Made by a program: the position numbers and the translations under genes. Below are positions 35,419 through 45,279 of a DNA stretch of 53,462 bases, in pieces. The stretch covers positions 1 to 53,462 of the forward strand of contig JAUYUA010000044.1 of NCBI GenBank assembly GCA_030694935.1. The letters run 5' to 3'. The stretch is from Lutibacter sp. GTDB taxonomy: Bacteria > Bacteroidota > Bacteroidia > Flavobacteriales > Flavobacteriaceae. Below the pieces are notes generated by a model, which saw nothing but the letters and a program-made list of their open reading frames with translations, was not told where the DNA came from and searched no databases. Each line of letters begins with the position of its first letter. Position 1 is the first letter of the stretch.

Positions 35419-36198
35419 ATGAACACCCGGGAACAACAACTTCAAGCATTTGGCCGATTATTGGACATTATGGATGAGTTGCGCTTAAAATGCCCGTGGG
35501 ACAAAAAACAAACCTTCGAATCGCTTCGGCATCTGACCATTGAGGAAACTTACGAATTGGGTGATGCTATTTTGGATAATGACCTTCAAGAAATTAAAAA
35601 GGAATTGGGTGATTTAATGCTTCATCTTGTTTTTTATGCTAAAATTGGTTCTGAAACAGGAGATTTTGACATTGCAGATGTTGCGAATTCAATTTCTGAA
35701 AAACTGATTTACCGTCATCCGCATATTTATGGAGATGTGGTGGTAAAAGACGAGGAAGAAGTAAAACAGAACTGGGAAAACCTAAAGCTGAAAGAAGGAA
35801 AATCTTCTGTTTTGGAAGGCGTTCCAAAAGCGCTTCCTGCGATGGTAAAAGCCAGCAGAATTCAGGAAAAAGTTGCAGGCGTTGGATTTGACTGGGAAAA
35901 ACCCGAACAAGTTTGGGAAAAAGTTCAGGAAGAAATGAATGAATTAAATGCCGAACTTGTTAAAGGAAATACAGACGCCATAGAATCCGAATTTGGAGAT
36001 GTTTTGTTTTCGCTGATTAATTATGCGCGATTTATCAAAGTAAATCCGGAAAATGCGCTTGAACGCACCAATAAAAAATTTATCGGCCGCTTTCAGTTTT
36101 TAGAAAGTGAAGCCAAAAAACGCAACAAATCATTGCACGATATGTCACTTACTGAAATGGACATATTTTGGAATGAAGCGAAGAAATTTGAGAAATAA
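35419..36198 (+). CDS. mazG: Nucleoside triphosphate pyrophosphohydrolase MazG
   Basis: MazG hydrolyses NTPs and dNTPs to monophosphates, clearing damaged nucleotides. The 259-residue protein has two MazG-type helical domains. The first has CPWDKKQTFESLRHLTIEETYEL (about 24-46) and ELGDLMLHLVFYA with the metal-binding EExxE/ExxD pattern; the second has EMNELNAEL and EFGDVLFSLINYARF (about 193-207). Length fits the full family. It is the last gene of the def-DUF5606-mazG run. Confidence 0.96.
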   Translation: MNTREQQLQAFGRLLDIMDELRLKCPWDKKQTFESLRHLTIEETYELGDAILDNDLQEIKKELGDLMLHLVFYAKIGSETGDFDIADVANSISEKLIYRHPHIYGDVVVKDEEEVKQNWENLKLKEGKSSVLEGVPKALPAMVKASRIQEKVAGVGFDWEKPEQVWEKVQEEMNELNAELVKGNTDAIESEFGDVLFSLINYARFIKVNPENALERTNKKFIGRFQFLESEAKKRNKSLHDMSLTEMDIFWNEAKKFEK

Positions 36199-36223
36199 TT
36201 TTGTTGATTTGTTTCCCCTATCC

Positions 36224-37615
36224 CTATATCTTAATAATCAATTTTTCCAATTCCGAATCCAATTTTTTGGAATCTAAATTGATAAATGCATTTTTAACCA
36301 TTCCCAAATGGTCTATTAAAATGGTGCGGGGATATTTACTGCTTAAATAGCGATGAGCATCACTGTCTGGTGGCAACAAATATTGATGGTTGATGTTGCG
36401 CAATTTAACGCTGTAATCCAAGTTTAAATCTTGTGGCGAAGTTTGCATATTGATGCCAATAAACAGCAAATCGGGATATTTTTTCTCCAGGAATTTTATG
36501 CGGCTCACCAAATAATCGGCAGACATATATGCTGCAGACCAAAAATAAACCACCGCATTTTTATTTTTAATGAGCTCATTTATGGTTGAAGGTACATTGG
36601 CATAAGTAACAATGTTGAAATCTTGAAAAAGTTCATTTGTAGCTATATAATTGCAGTCCTTCACCAAATTGTTCACCAGTTCAACATCATCTTTATTGGT
36701 GCAGTTCGCCAAAAACAGCTGCAGCGCCTCTTCATTGATGCGGCAAGCCGATTCACTTTTTAAGAAATCGTTGATCAAGATTCTTTTCAATAGCAAATTT
36801 TTAAATGATTCCGCTTTTATATGTTCCTTAATTGCGTTTAACATGTTCAATGTCAGGTCGTTTTTGGTGCTGTCTTTTTGTTTAAGCTGATAACTGATGT
36901 TGTATAAATAGCTCACCACATAGTTTTGGTAAGGATAAAACGAAACCAAATTTTCTTCATTTAAACTTAATTTATTTCTAAAATCATAAAAAGTATCTGA
37001 AACTTCGGGAAATTCTTCCAAATTGTAAACACCTTTATAAAAAATGGGGTAAATTTCTTTCAACCTATACAAAGGAAAATGTATTGCTGTAGTTGCCAAT
37101 TTTTTAAACCCTTTTGAAACCTGGCCTTCATTGGCGAAAAAATCATTGTAAATGGCAGATCTATCTTTTGAAAGTGAATCAATTTTAGCGTGAAAATCTT
37201 GTTCATTTAAATCAAAATTTTGGTACATCATATTTTCCTCCTTTTCATTTTGCAAAAACAAATTGATTAAAAATTCATTTTTGGCACTTCCTTTACCGCT
37301 AAACACCAGTGATTGGTCAAAATCCCACGTATTCAACCGCACCAAAACACTGTCTGATGGCGCTAAATAAACATATTGAAATTCATTTCCGTGCTTAAAG
37401 GTGTACAAACCTTCCTGCAGTGAGGGAATTTTCTTTAAAAATCGGTTGTTTTCATCAAGCAATAAAGTATCTAAAACCTTTTCATCTTTTAAAAACAGCA
37501 CATAATTGGTTTCCGGATTGATAATTTGTCCGCCAAAATAAGTAACGCCCTGCTCTTGGATCTTTTTACAACCCATCGTTAAAAATACCAATATGCCAAC
37601 TATTATGTATTTCAT
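36224..37615 (-). CDS. Thioredoxin-fold lipoprotein without redox cysteines
   Basis: The 463-residue protein has a lipoprotein signal (IIVGILVFLTMGCKK, Cys at about 16). Its layout is typical of Bacteroidota TlpA/DUF4369-type proteins: a beta-rich N-terminal domain (about 25-110), a helical middle and a C-terminal thioredoxin-like domain (about 345-463). In the last part NAVVYFWSAAYMSADYLV replaces the usual FWxxWCxxC, so both redox cysteines are absent. The cis-Pro region is KYPRTILID. It is probably anchored in the periplasm or outer membrane as a binding protein; function unknown. Confidence 0.78.
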   Translation of the reverse strand: MKYIIVGILVFLTMGCKKIQEQGVTYFGGQIINPETNYVLFLKDEKVLDTLLLDENNRFLKKIPSLQEGLYTFKHGNEFQYVYLAPSDSVLVRLNTWDFDQSLVFSGKGSAKNEFLINLFLQNEKEENMMYQNFDLNEQDFHAKIDSLSKDRSAIYNDFFANEGQVSKGFKKLATTAIHFPLYRLKEIYPIFYKGVYNLEEFPEVSDTFYDFRNKLSLNEENLVSFYPYQNYVVSYLYNISYQLKQKDSTKNDLTLNMLNAIKEHIKAESFKNLLLKRILINDFLKSESACRINEEALQLFLANCTNKDDVELVNNLVKDCNYIATNELFQDFNIVTYANVPSTINELIKNKNAVVYFWSAAYMSADYLVSRIKFLEKKYPDLLFIGINMQTSPQDLNLDYSVKLRNINHQYLLPPDSDAHRYLSSKYPRTILIDHLGMVKNAFINLDSKKLDSELEKLIIKI

Positions 37616-37784
37616 GCGTTAATTATTTCTTTTTAAGGTTATTTCTGTCTTTAAGCAGGCTGGTGAAATTCGCTTATCATCATTCATATTTGTGACGAAT
37701 GCCCATTAAACTCATTTTATAAAAGTTTAATTGAAACAAAAATACGCACATCTAAAAGCCTAGTTAGTTAATGAGTTGTTAAAT

Positions 37785-37892
37785 ATGGCCGTAAAGCAAC
37801 AGCGGCGCAAAAATTAACTTTTGGTTTGCTATTTTTTCCAAGAACTCTTCTTGACTTTTTCTAATTGGCTTTAATCCCGATAGATATCGGGA
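37785..37892. repeat. Repeat-like segment with palindrome in the gap before the ABC-F gene
   Basis: The 449-base gap 37616-38064 has no gene. It holds a GGCCGTAAAGCAACAGCGGCGC stretch and the palindrome TCCCGATAGATATCGGGA (37875-37892). The latter belongs to the same family as 4853, 21687, 39817 and 40608. Confidence 0.55.
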
Positions 37893-38019
37893 GTCTTTTT
37901 GCCCCATATTTCACCTTTTTCTTACTCCGTAGCTAAGGCTATGCAGCACAAAAAAGGCTATATCTGAGACAAAAATCCCTATTTTTCGCTTCAATCAAAA
38001 AATTCAAGATGAGTTCTAA

Positions 38020-39690
<1,671 letters not shown>

Positions 39691-39693
39691 TCC

Positions 39694-39919
39694 TATCCCC
39701 AACCCTTTCCGAAGGAAAGGGAGTTTGATTGAAATAAGAAATTGAGCTTTCAGCTTTGAACTTTGAGCTTTCAGCTTTAAATATTTAACTTCTAACCCTA
39801 TCCCCGGCCCTTTCCCTCCCGATAGATCGGGAGAAAGGGGGTTTGATTTGGTTTAAAAAAAACTTCAGTCTTCGGTCTTCGGTCTTCCAGCCTTTAACTT
39901 TTAACTTCTAATATTTATT
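39694..39919. repeat. CCCTTTCC hairpins and two heptad arrays before the ParE-like gene
   Basis: This reads in order: a CCTATCCCC/CCCTTTCC-GGAAAGGG hairpin (39694-39722), TTGATTGAAATAAGA, eight in-phase words (39742-39797, TTNANCT type), a second hairpin with CTCCCGATAGATCGGGAG (39808-39841), then eight more in-phase words (39864-39919; TTCGGTC twice, TTTTAAC, TTCTAAT). The arrays read AGNTNAA in the sense of the minus-strand gene that ends at 39942. Confidence 0.8.
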
Positions 39920-39941
39920 ATGAGGAGTTGTGTGTAGTTTT

Positions 39942-40241
39942 TTATTCTGATATTCTTCTCTTTAAATCCATTCTCTCGTGAAGAATCCTCGTGATTTCCA
40001 CATAGTTTTCATTTAGAATTCTATAAAAAATAATATGACGATTCATTTTCATTCCGAATAGGCTTTGCGTAATTGCATCATAGTTTTTTCCTAAGTCTGG
40101 ATGGTCTGCAATTTCTTGACAAGTTGAAATTAGCATCTCATAATATTTGTCAGCTTGATTTTCAGACCAAACTTCGAAAGTGTAATCCCAAATTTTCGAT
40201 AAATCCTCAACTGCTTTATTGGTCAATTTAAATTCAGCCAT
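39942..40241 (-). CDS. ParE/RelE-type toxin
   Basis: The 99-residue protein fits the ParE branch of the RelE/ParE superfamily: FKLTNKAVEDLSKIWDYTFEVWSENQADKYYEML (about 4-37), HPDLGKNYDAI, and RHIIFYRILNENYVEITRILHERMDLKRRI (about 68-97) with the Arg-rich strand and RILHERMD ending. ParE toxins attack gyrase. The start overlaps the end of the ParD-like gene by 8 nt, so translation is probably coupled. Confidence 0.92.
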   Translation of the reverse strand: MAEFKLTNKAVEDLSKIWDYTFEVWSENQADKYYEMLISTCQEIADHPDLGKNYDAITQSLFGMKMNRHIIFYRILNENYVEITRILHERMDLKRRISE

Positions 40242-40485
40242 TTGAGTGTTTTTTCGCTTTTAGAGATTCAAGATGCTTTTTTGGATCAAAATCTTGAGCA
40301 ATTCCGCTATCAATCCCTTCTTGAATTGCGTTTTTCAATGCAATTACTTTACTTTCTTCCTCTTCTAAAAGTCTTAACCCTGCTCGAATAACTTCGCTAA
40401 CATTTTTAAATCGACCTTCTCTTATTCGACTTTGAACGAATTGGTCAAAATAACTTCCTAATGATATTGATGTGTTTTTGTTCAT
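40234..40485 (-). CDS. ParD-type antitoxin
   Basis: The 83-residue protein has the ribbon-helix-helix start typical of ParD/CC2985: NTSISLGSYFDQFVQSRIREGRFKNVSEVIRAGLRLLEEEE (about 3-43). The acidic and helical C-terminus (about 44-80) binds the toxin. It likely represses its own promoter through the inverted repeat at 40507-40525. It forms an operon with the ParE gene. Confidence 0.93.
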   Translation of the reverse strand: MNKNTSISLGSYFDQFVQSRIREGRFKNVSEVIRAGLRLLEEEESKVIALKNAIQEGIDSGIAQDFDPKKHLESLKAKKHSNG

Positions 40486-40502
40486 TTTTAGACTATTTTA
40501 TT

Positions 40503-40534
40503 CAAATATACCAATAATTGGTATAATATCCAAA
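40503..40534 (-). promoter_or_regulatory. ParDE promoter with inverted-repeat operator
   Basis: On the minus strand TTTG (40534-40531), 20 nt and TATATTTG (40510-40503) form a near-ideal promoter. Between and overlapping the -7 box lies TATACCAA-TAA-TTGGTATA (40507-40525), a perfect 8-bp inverted repeat with a 3-nt spacer. It fits a ribbon-helix-helix repressor dimer site. The ATG at 40485 follows the -7 box by 17 nt. Confidence 0.78.
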
Positions 40535-40607
40535 TTTCAAATTACACACAACTTCTAATATCTAACATTTAATATTCTACCCATCTACGGCAGTGAAGTA
40601 AACTTTT

Positions 40608-40863
40608 TCTCCCGATAGGAGCTATCGGGAGAAAGGGAGCTTGATTGAAATAAGAATTGAGCTTTCAGCTTTGAGCTTTGAGCTTTTAAATCCTATCCCC
40701 AGCCCCTACCGCGGCAGGTAAACTTTCCCAAGGAAAGGTGGGTTTATTGAAATAAGAGTTGAGCTTTGAGCTTTCACCTTTGAGCTTTGAGCTTTGAACT
40801 TTCAGCTTTGAACTTTCACCTTTCACCTTTGAGCTTTTAGCTTTTAGCATTAAATATCTAACT
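40608..40863. repeat. Palindrome plus heptad arrays up to the wzc stop codon
   Basis: This reads: a 25-bp palindromic segment with CCCGATAG/CTATCGGG (40608-40632), GAAAGGGAGCTTGATTGAAA, four in-phase words (40657-40684), another CCTATCCCC hairpin (about 40690-40740), then fifteen consecutive 7-nt words of the form TTNANCT or close variants from 40759 to 40863. There is no slip in phase. The wzc stop codon (40858-40860) lies in the last word. Together with the ParD promoter this fills the 372-base gap. Confidence 0.87.
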
Positions 40864-43320
40864 TCTCTTTTTTCTCTTAAAAATATTTTTCACAAATGAT
40901 TTGGTGGCAACTTCTTCGCCTCCATATCCATTGGCATATTTTCCGTAGCCATAGCCGTAACCGTAGCCGTTTCCATAACCGCCATAACGCAATTTCATGG
41001 TAAAATCGTTCAGGATAATGCTGATGTTTGTAATTTCTTCTTTGATATATTTTTCGTTGATCATTTTAAGCATACCTGTCTGGGAATAATTTTGTCGGAC
41101 GATATACAGCGTGGAATCGGCATATTTCAGCAATTCAACCGCATCACTCACCAATCCGATTGGCGGCGTGTCTAAAATGATATAATCGTAATTTTCTTTT
41201 AAACTGCTCAATAATTCTTCCGTTGCGGAGCTGATTAACAATTCTGAAGGATTTGGCGGCACCGGACCGGCAATGATGACATCCAAATTGGGGATTTTTG
41301 TTTTTTGGATAATCGCCTCTATATTTTCCTCGCCTATTAAATAATTCACCACACCTTTTTCATTGGAAACCTCAAAATTTTCAAATATTTTCGGTTTGCG
41401 CAGATCCAATCCGACCAAAATTGTTTTTTTGCCGCCCAAAGCAAAAACCGTAGCCATATTCATGGAAACAAATGTTTTGCCTTCTCCGCTTACGGATGAT
41501 GTCACAATAATGGTTTTACACTTGTCTTTGGTGCTTCGGGTAAACAAAAATTGGATGTTTGAACGCAGCGCCCTAAATGATTCGGCGACACCCGATTTCG
41601 GTTTGGTAAATACCGCCAAATTGCTGTCAGTACCATTGTTTCCCACCACTCCTAAAACTGGGATGGGCGAAATTTTTTCAATATCTTCGGTCGAGTGAAT
41701 TCGGGTATCCAGCAATTCTTTGGCAATAATCAAAAAGAGCGGCAAAATGGTTCCCAAAAGCAACGCCACCATATAGTTAAACTCTTTTCTCGGCAAAATA
41801 GACCCTTGTCCGGTATCTTTTGCGGTATCCAATACCGAAATATCCGAAACCGTTGAGGCAATCGCAATATCGGCTTCGTACCGCTTCTGCATCAGGAAAA
41901 CATAATTTGATTCGGTCATACTGTATTTTCGTTGAAAATTCAGTAATTTCTGTTCTTTGCTCGGAAGCTTATTCAGCTCAGCATTGTAACCGCTTAAGCG
42001 ATTTCTGCTGTTGTTCAGTGTAATTCTGGTTTCCTTTTTTAAGGATGAAAGGTTTTCAAGCAACACATTGCGGGTGGTTTCAACTTCTTGCTCAACCGCA
42101 ATTAGCGAGGGGTGATTTGCGGTGACTTCTTTCGCTAACTTGTCCTTTTTGATGGAAAGTTCCGTTAATTTCCCCACCATGCCCGAAATAGAGCCATCTT
42201 CAATATTGATGATTGCCGGCGCAGGAATGTTGGTGAAATTTGTATGGGTTTTGATGTAGTTTTCCAGATTGTTGAAATACGCGATCCGGTCGCCCAGCTG
42301 CTCTTGCATTTTATCCAGACTCAGGGTTTGGGAAAATATTTCACCGCCTTCGGCCGATAATTCGTAGATGGCATTTTCCTGTTTAAACTTTCCGATGTTG
42401 TCTTCAATCAATCGTAAACTGTCGGAAGTATTTTTAAACTGCGCGTCAATAAATTCTTTGGTGCTTCGGGCATAATTTGTTTTTTCTTCCAATTCAAGTT
42501 CGGCCAAAACAATCACCGTTTCATTCAAATAATCAACCAGCCTGTTTTTATTAGGGCCCGACAAGCTTAATTCAATCAAAGAAGTGCCTGTAAGTCCGGC
42601 CGCCCTCACATTCTGATATTCGCCGGCTACCTGATCGATCGTCCTCATCTGAATATAATAGGATTGGCCTTTTAAGTTTTTTGCATCCTCTTTTCTTTCA
42701 ATCTGCGCTTTTAAAAACGGCAGATTGATATATTCATCAATGGAAAATACTTTTAAAAAACGTTTTTTATTGCCTTCAAGATCTATTTGTGATTCGTCTT
42801 TGTAATTGATTAATTTGTATGTTCCTTTTTCATTAAAATCAACCGAAAGTTCAAAACGATTATTGTCTAAAAAATCTATTTTGATGAAGGTGTTCAGCAG
42901 TTGGTGTTGGTTGGGCTGCAAAATAACGGTAAACGGCACTTCGCCATAAGCATCTTCTGTTCTGAAACGGCCGTCTTTTAAATAATCAATATAAAAATTG
43001 AGCCTGTTGATCACTTTTTCATTGTGAGATCTTGAAGTCAGCGCTTTTCTGATGGATTCAACTTTGTCGCTCACGCCACCCCAGTTAAAAGCAATGTTGG
43101 TTCCCGATGAAAATAGCGGATTTTGTTTTTCGTTTACGGCAATGGTGGTTTTCAGTCCGTAAACCCTTTGGGTGGAAATATTGATATAATAGGCCACTGC
43201 CAATGCAATGCCAATGGTGGCCACAAACCATTTCCAATTGGCTAAAATTCGAAATAAATAATCTTTAATGTTTGAGATTTGCTCACTTGGATTTTCAATA
43301 AATTTGAATTTATGATCCAT
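40858..43320 (-). CDS. Wzc-like polysaccharide co-polymerase and BY-kinase
   Basis: The 820-residue inner-membrane protein controls capsule or exopolysaccharide chain synthesis. It has an N-terminal Wzz domain with a membrane helix (about 30-50), a long periplasmic coiled-coil part (about 270-480), a second helix (about 510-528) and a cytoplasmic kinase domain. The kinase shows Walker A SSVSGEGKT (about 606-614), Walker A' VGLDLRKPK and Walker B IILDTPPIG (about 712-720). The C-terminal tail has eight tyrosines in a Gly-rich stretch (about 775-800), the expected autophosphorylation cluster. The Wza-like gene lies 6 nt upstream. Confidence 0.94.
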   Translation of the reverse strand: MDHKFKFIENPSEQISNIKDYLFRILANWKWFVATIGIALAVAYYINISTQRVYGLKTTIAVNEKQNPLFSSGTNIAFNWGGVSDKVESIRKALTSRSHNEKVINRLNFYIDYLKDGRFRTEDAYGEVPFTVILQPNQHQLLNTFIKIDFLDNNRFELSVDFNEKGTYKLINYKDESQIDLEGNKKRFLKVFSIDEYINLPFLKAQIERKEDAKNLKGQSYYIQMRTIDQVAGEYQNVRAAGLTGTSLIELSLSGPNKNRLVDYLNETVIVLAELELEEKTNYARSTKEFIDAQFKNTSDSLRLIEDNIGKFKQENAIYELSAEGGEIFSQTLSLDKMQEQLGDRIAYFNNLENYIKTHTNFTNIPAPAIINIEDGSISGMVGKLTELSIKKDKLAKEVTANHPSLIAVEQEVETTRNVLLENLSSLKKETRITLNNSRNRLSGYNAELNKLPSKEQKLLNFQRKYSMTESNYVFLMQKRYEADIAIASTVSDISVLDTAKDTGQGSILPRKEFNYMVALLLGTILPLFLIIAKELLDTRIHSTEDIEKISPIPVLGVVGNNGTDSNLAVFTKPKSGVAESFRALRSNIQFLFTRSTKDKCKTIIVTSSVSGEGKTFVSMNMATVFALGGKKTILVGLDLRKPKIFENFEVSNEKGVVNYLIGEENIEAIIQKTKIPNLDVIIAGPVPPNPSELLISSATEELLSSLKENYDYIILDTPPIGLVSDAVELLKYADSTLYIVRQNYSQTGMLKMINEKYIKEEITNISIILNDFTMKLRYGGYGNGYGYGYGYGKYANGYGGEEVATKSFVKNIFKRKKRS

Positions 43321-43326
43321 AAAATA

Positions 43327-44097
43327 TTATAAATTTTTAACTAACAATACTGAAGTTACCACAAAAGACAATAACGAAACAACGGTGGTGAATGCTTGCA
43401 ATCCCGTAGTTCCAATTCCCCAGGACTTTTGTTTCAACGGCGCTACATAAATAATGTCGTTGGGTTGAATATAGAAATTCTCCGATTCAAATATGGCCAT
43501 TTCATTCATGTTTATCTTGTATTTTTTTACCCCGTCGAGCGATTTTCTGATAATCAATACATTTTCACGATCTCCATAGGTTGAAATCTCCCCTGAATTG
43601 GCGATGGCATCAATAATGGAAACCTGATTTTGCGCCAAGTTTTTTGTTCCTGGCGAACCCACTTCACCGGTGACAATAAAGTTTACGCCACCCAATTTTA
43701 CCGTCACAAAAACAGTTTCAGGATTCTTTAAAAACTTGCCCAGTTCCACTTCCAATTTTTCCCTGGTTTCTTTTTCGGTATAGCCCAAAACATTCACTTC
43801 CCCAATATAAGGAATTCTGATATTTCCGTGACTGTCAATCGTGTAACCGCTAAAATAAAGTCCGCCCGCTCCCCCGCCGCCTGATGCGCTGTTTTTAAAA
43901 AGCGTCACCAATTCCTGGTTTTCGGCTTTAATATCGATGTATAAAATGTCATTTACCTGCAAACGATACGGTACGCTGTTTAGTTTGGTGATTTCCGATT
44001 TGCTGATCGGTTCTCCTTGAAATGAAGTCACTTGCTTCGTTGAAATACAGGACGATAGCAGACTTAAAACTGCCGCGTATAAAAAAAATTTCTTCAT
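43327..44097 (-). CDS. Wza-like polysaccharide export lipoprotein
   Basis: The 256-residue protein has a lipoprotein signal with lipobox LSSC (Cys about 17), then a polysaccharide export domain (PYRLQVNDILYIDI, about 43-56; GNIRIPYIGEVNVLGYTEKETREKLE, about 91-116) and an SLBB-type domain (FIVTGEVGSPGTKNL, ISIIDAIANSGEI). A C-terminal hydrophobic helix (about 233-253) ends it. It probably forms the outer-membrane export channel that works with the Wzc-like protein encoded 6 nt downstream. Confidence 0.93.
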   Translation of the reverse strand: MKKFFLYAAVLSLLSSCISTKQVTSFQGEPISKSEITKLNSVPYRLQVNDILYIDIKAENQELVTLFKNSASGGGGAGGLYFSGYTIDSHGNIRIPYIGEVNVLGYTEKETREKLEVELGKFLKNPETVFVTVKLGGVNFIVTGEVGSPGTKNLAQNQVSIIDAIANSGEISTYGDRENVLIIRKSLDGVKKYKINMNEMAIFESENFYIQPNDIIYVAPLKQKSWGIGTTGLQAFTTVVSLLSFVVTSVLLVKNL

Positions 44098-44185
44098 AAA
44101 TATTTAGTCAGGCTATGACAAATATAATTTTAAATAGCGTATTAAAATAATTTTTCAACTATTTTCGCATTAAAATTGAATTGTT

Positions 44186-44965
44186 ATGGTTTGGTTTAAA
44201 ATTAGGTCATTTTTCTTATTTTTATGGGCTTCAACAAATAAGCACGGCGTGCACTCCCCATTTGTTTATGATTTGGTGACCAATTGTTTTAATGCGCCAA
44301 TAAATCCTTCGAAAACAGCAACATTTAAAAAAATTCAAAAGTTGTTATTTTCAAATCAAAACAGCATAAATATTACCGATTATGGCAAAGGATCATCGGT
44401 TTTTAAAAGTAACGTACGAAAAGTGTCGGATATTGCAAAAATAGCGGGCATCACCCAAAAAAAAGCAGCACTTCTGCTTCGGATGGCTGATTATTTCAAT
44501 CCGAATCATATTTTAGAAATAGGAACTTCCGTCGGATTGGGAACCTCCGTATTAAGCATCGGAAACCCTGACGCACAAATTGTGACTCTTGAAGGCTGCA
44601 AAAACACTGCGGAAGTGGCTAAAGCAGTATTCAGCCAAAATCATTTAAACAATATTGAACTGGTTGTTGGAAATTTCAATGAAACGCTTGCTGATGTTTT
44701 AAAGCATCAACCATTCGATTTGATTTATTTCGATGGCAATCACCAAAAGGAAGCTACGCTCAACTATTTCAATCAATGCCTTGAAGCGGCGCATAACAAT
44801 TCCGTTTTTATTTTTGACGACATTCAATGGTCACCGGATATGCAACTGGCTTGGGAAGAAATAAAAATGCATCCAAAAGTAAGCATCACCATCGACACCT
44901 ATTTTTGGGGAATGGTTTTTTTTAGAAAAGAACAGGGAAAACAACATTTCACGATCAGAGTTTGA
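44186..44965 (+). CDS. Class I SAM-dependent methyltransferase
   Basis: The 259-residue protein has an N-terminal HGVHSPFVYDLVTNCF motif (about 23-38), usual in a Bacteroidota methyltransferase group. A Rossmann-type SAM domain follows: ILEIGTSVGLGTSVL (about 112-126), IVTLEGC (motif II acidic residue), FDLIYFDGNH and SVFIFDDIQW (about 205-214). Layout fits O-methyltransferase-like enzymes. The substrate is unknown. It is divergent from the wza/wzc operon. Confidence 0.88.
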   Translation: MVWFKIRSFFLFLWASTNKHGVHSPFVYDLVTNCFNAPINPSKTATFKKIQKLLFSNQNSINITDYGKGSSVFKSNVRKVSDIAKIAGITQKKAALLLRMADYFNPNHILEIGTSVGLGTSVLSIGNPDAQIVTLEGCKNTAEVAKAVFSQNHLNNIELVVGNFNETLADVLKHQPFDLIYFDGNHQKEATLNYFNQCLEAAHNNSVFIFDDIQWSPDMQLAWEEIKMHPKVSITIDTYFWGMVFFRKEQGKQHFTIRV

Positions 44966-44973
44966 TTAAAAAA

Positions 44974-45122
44974 AAGTACTTAAAGTGCCTAAAGTTTGGA
45001 GTACTTAAAGTTAAAAAAGAGCCGTTTTTGAAAAATTTAAAAAATGAATTGATGGAATATTTTGTTAACTTAAAACCAATTAACTTTAGGCACTCTAGGC
45101 ACTCTAAACTTTAGGCACTAAA
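44974..45122. repeat. AGTGCCTAAAGTT word repeat, copy 2
   Basis: Positions 44974-45018 are identical to 10843-10887. About 60 nt later the complementary arm runs from about 45080 to 45122 with three AGGCACT words, two of them 9 nt apart. The two arms can pair. It starts 8 nt after the methyltransferase stop codon. The rest of the 314-base gap (45123-45279) has no gene that I can support. Confidence 0.85.
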
Positions 45123-45279
45123 TTAACAATTGCCTATTTATTTCACATAAAAATTAGTTAATTTGCAGTATGAAACGAGCCATAACAAATTTTGATACAC
45201 AAAGGAATGACTCATAGCGAATTTACCTGCCGGGAGGCAGGCAGCAATTTGTTACCGCTAAAAAATACAAAATAAACGG

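Noticed and set aside
34993-36198. A defence system around mazG
   Set aside because: This MazG is the full-length two-domain housekeeping type beside def and DUF5606, not the small phage or defence type.
40759-40863. CRISPR-like or coding repeat
   Set aside because: The 7-nt words are contiguous without spacers, and stops occur in all frames.
45171-45218. Small plus-strand frame starting MKRAITNFDTQ
   Set aside because: It is 15 codons long, lies in a segment with inverted AACAAATT/AATTTGTT, and has no evidence of translation.
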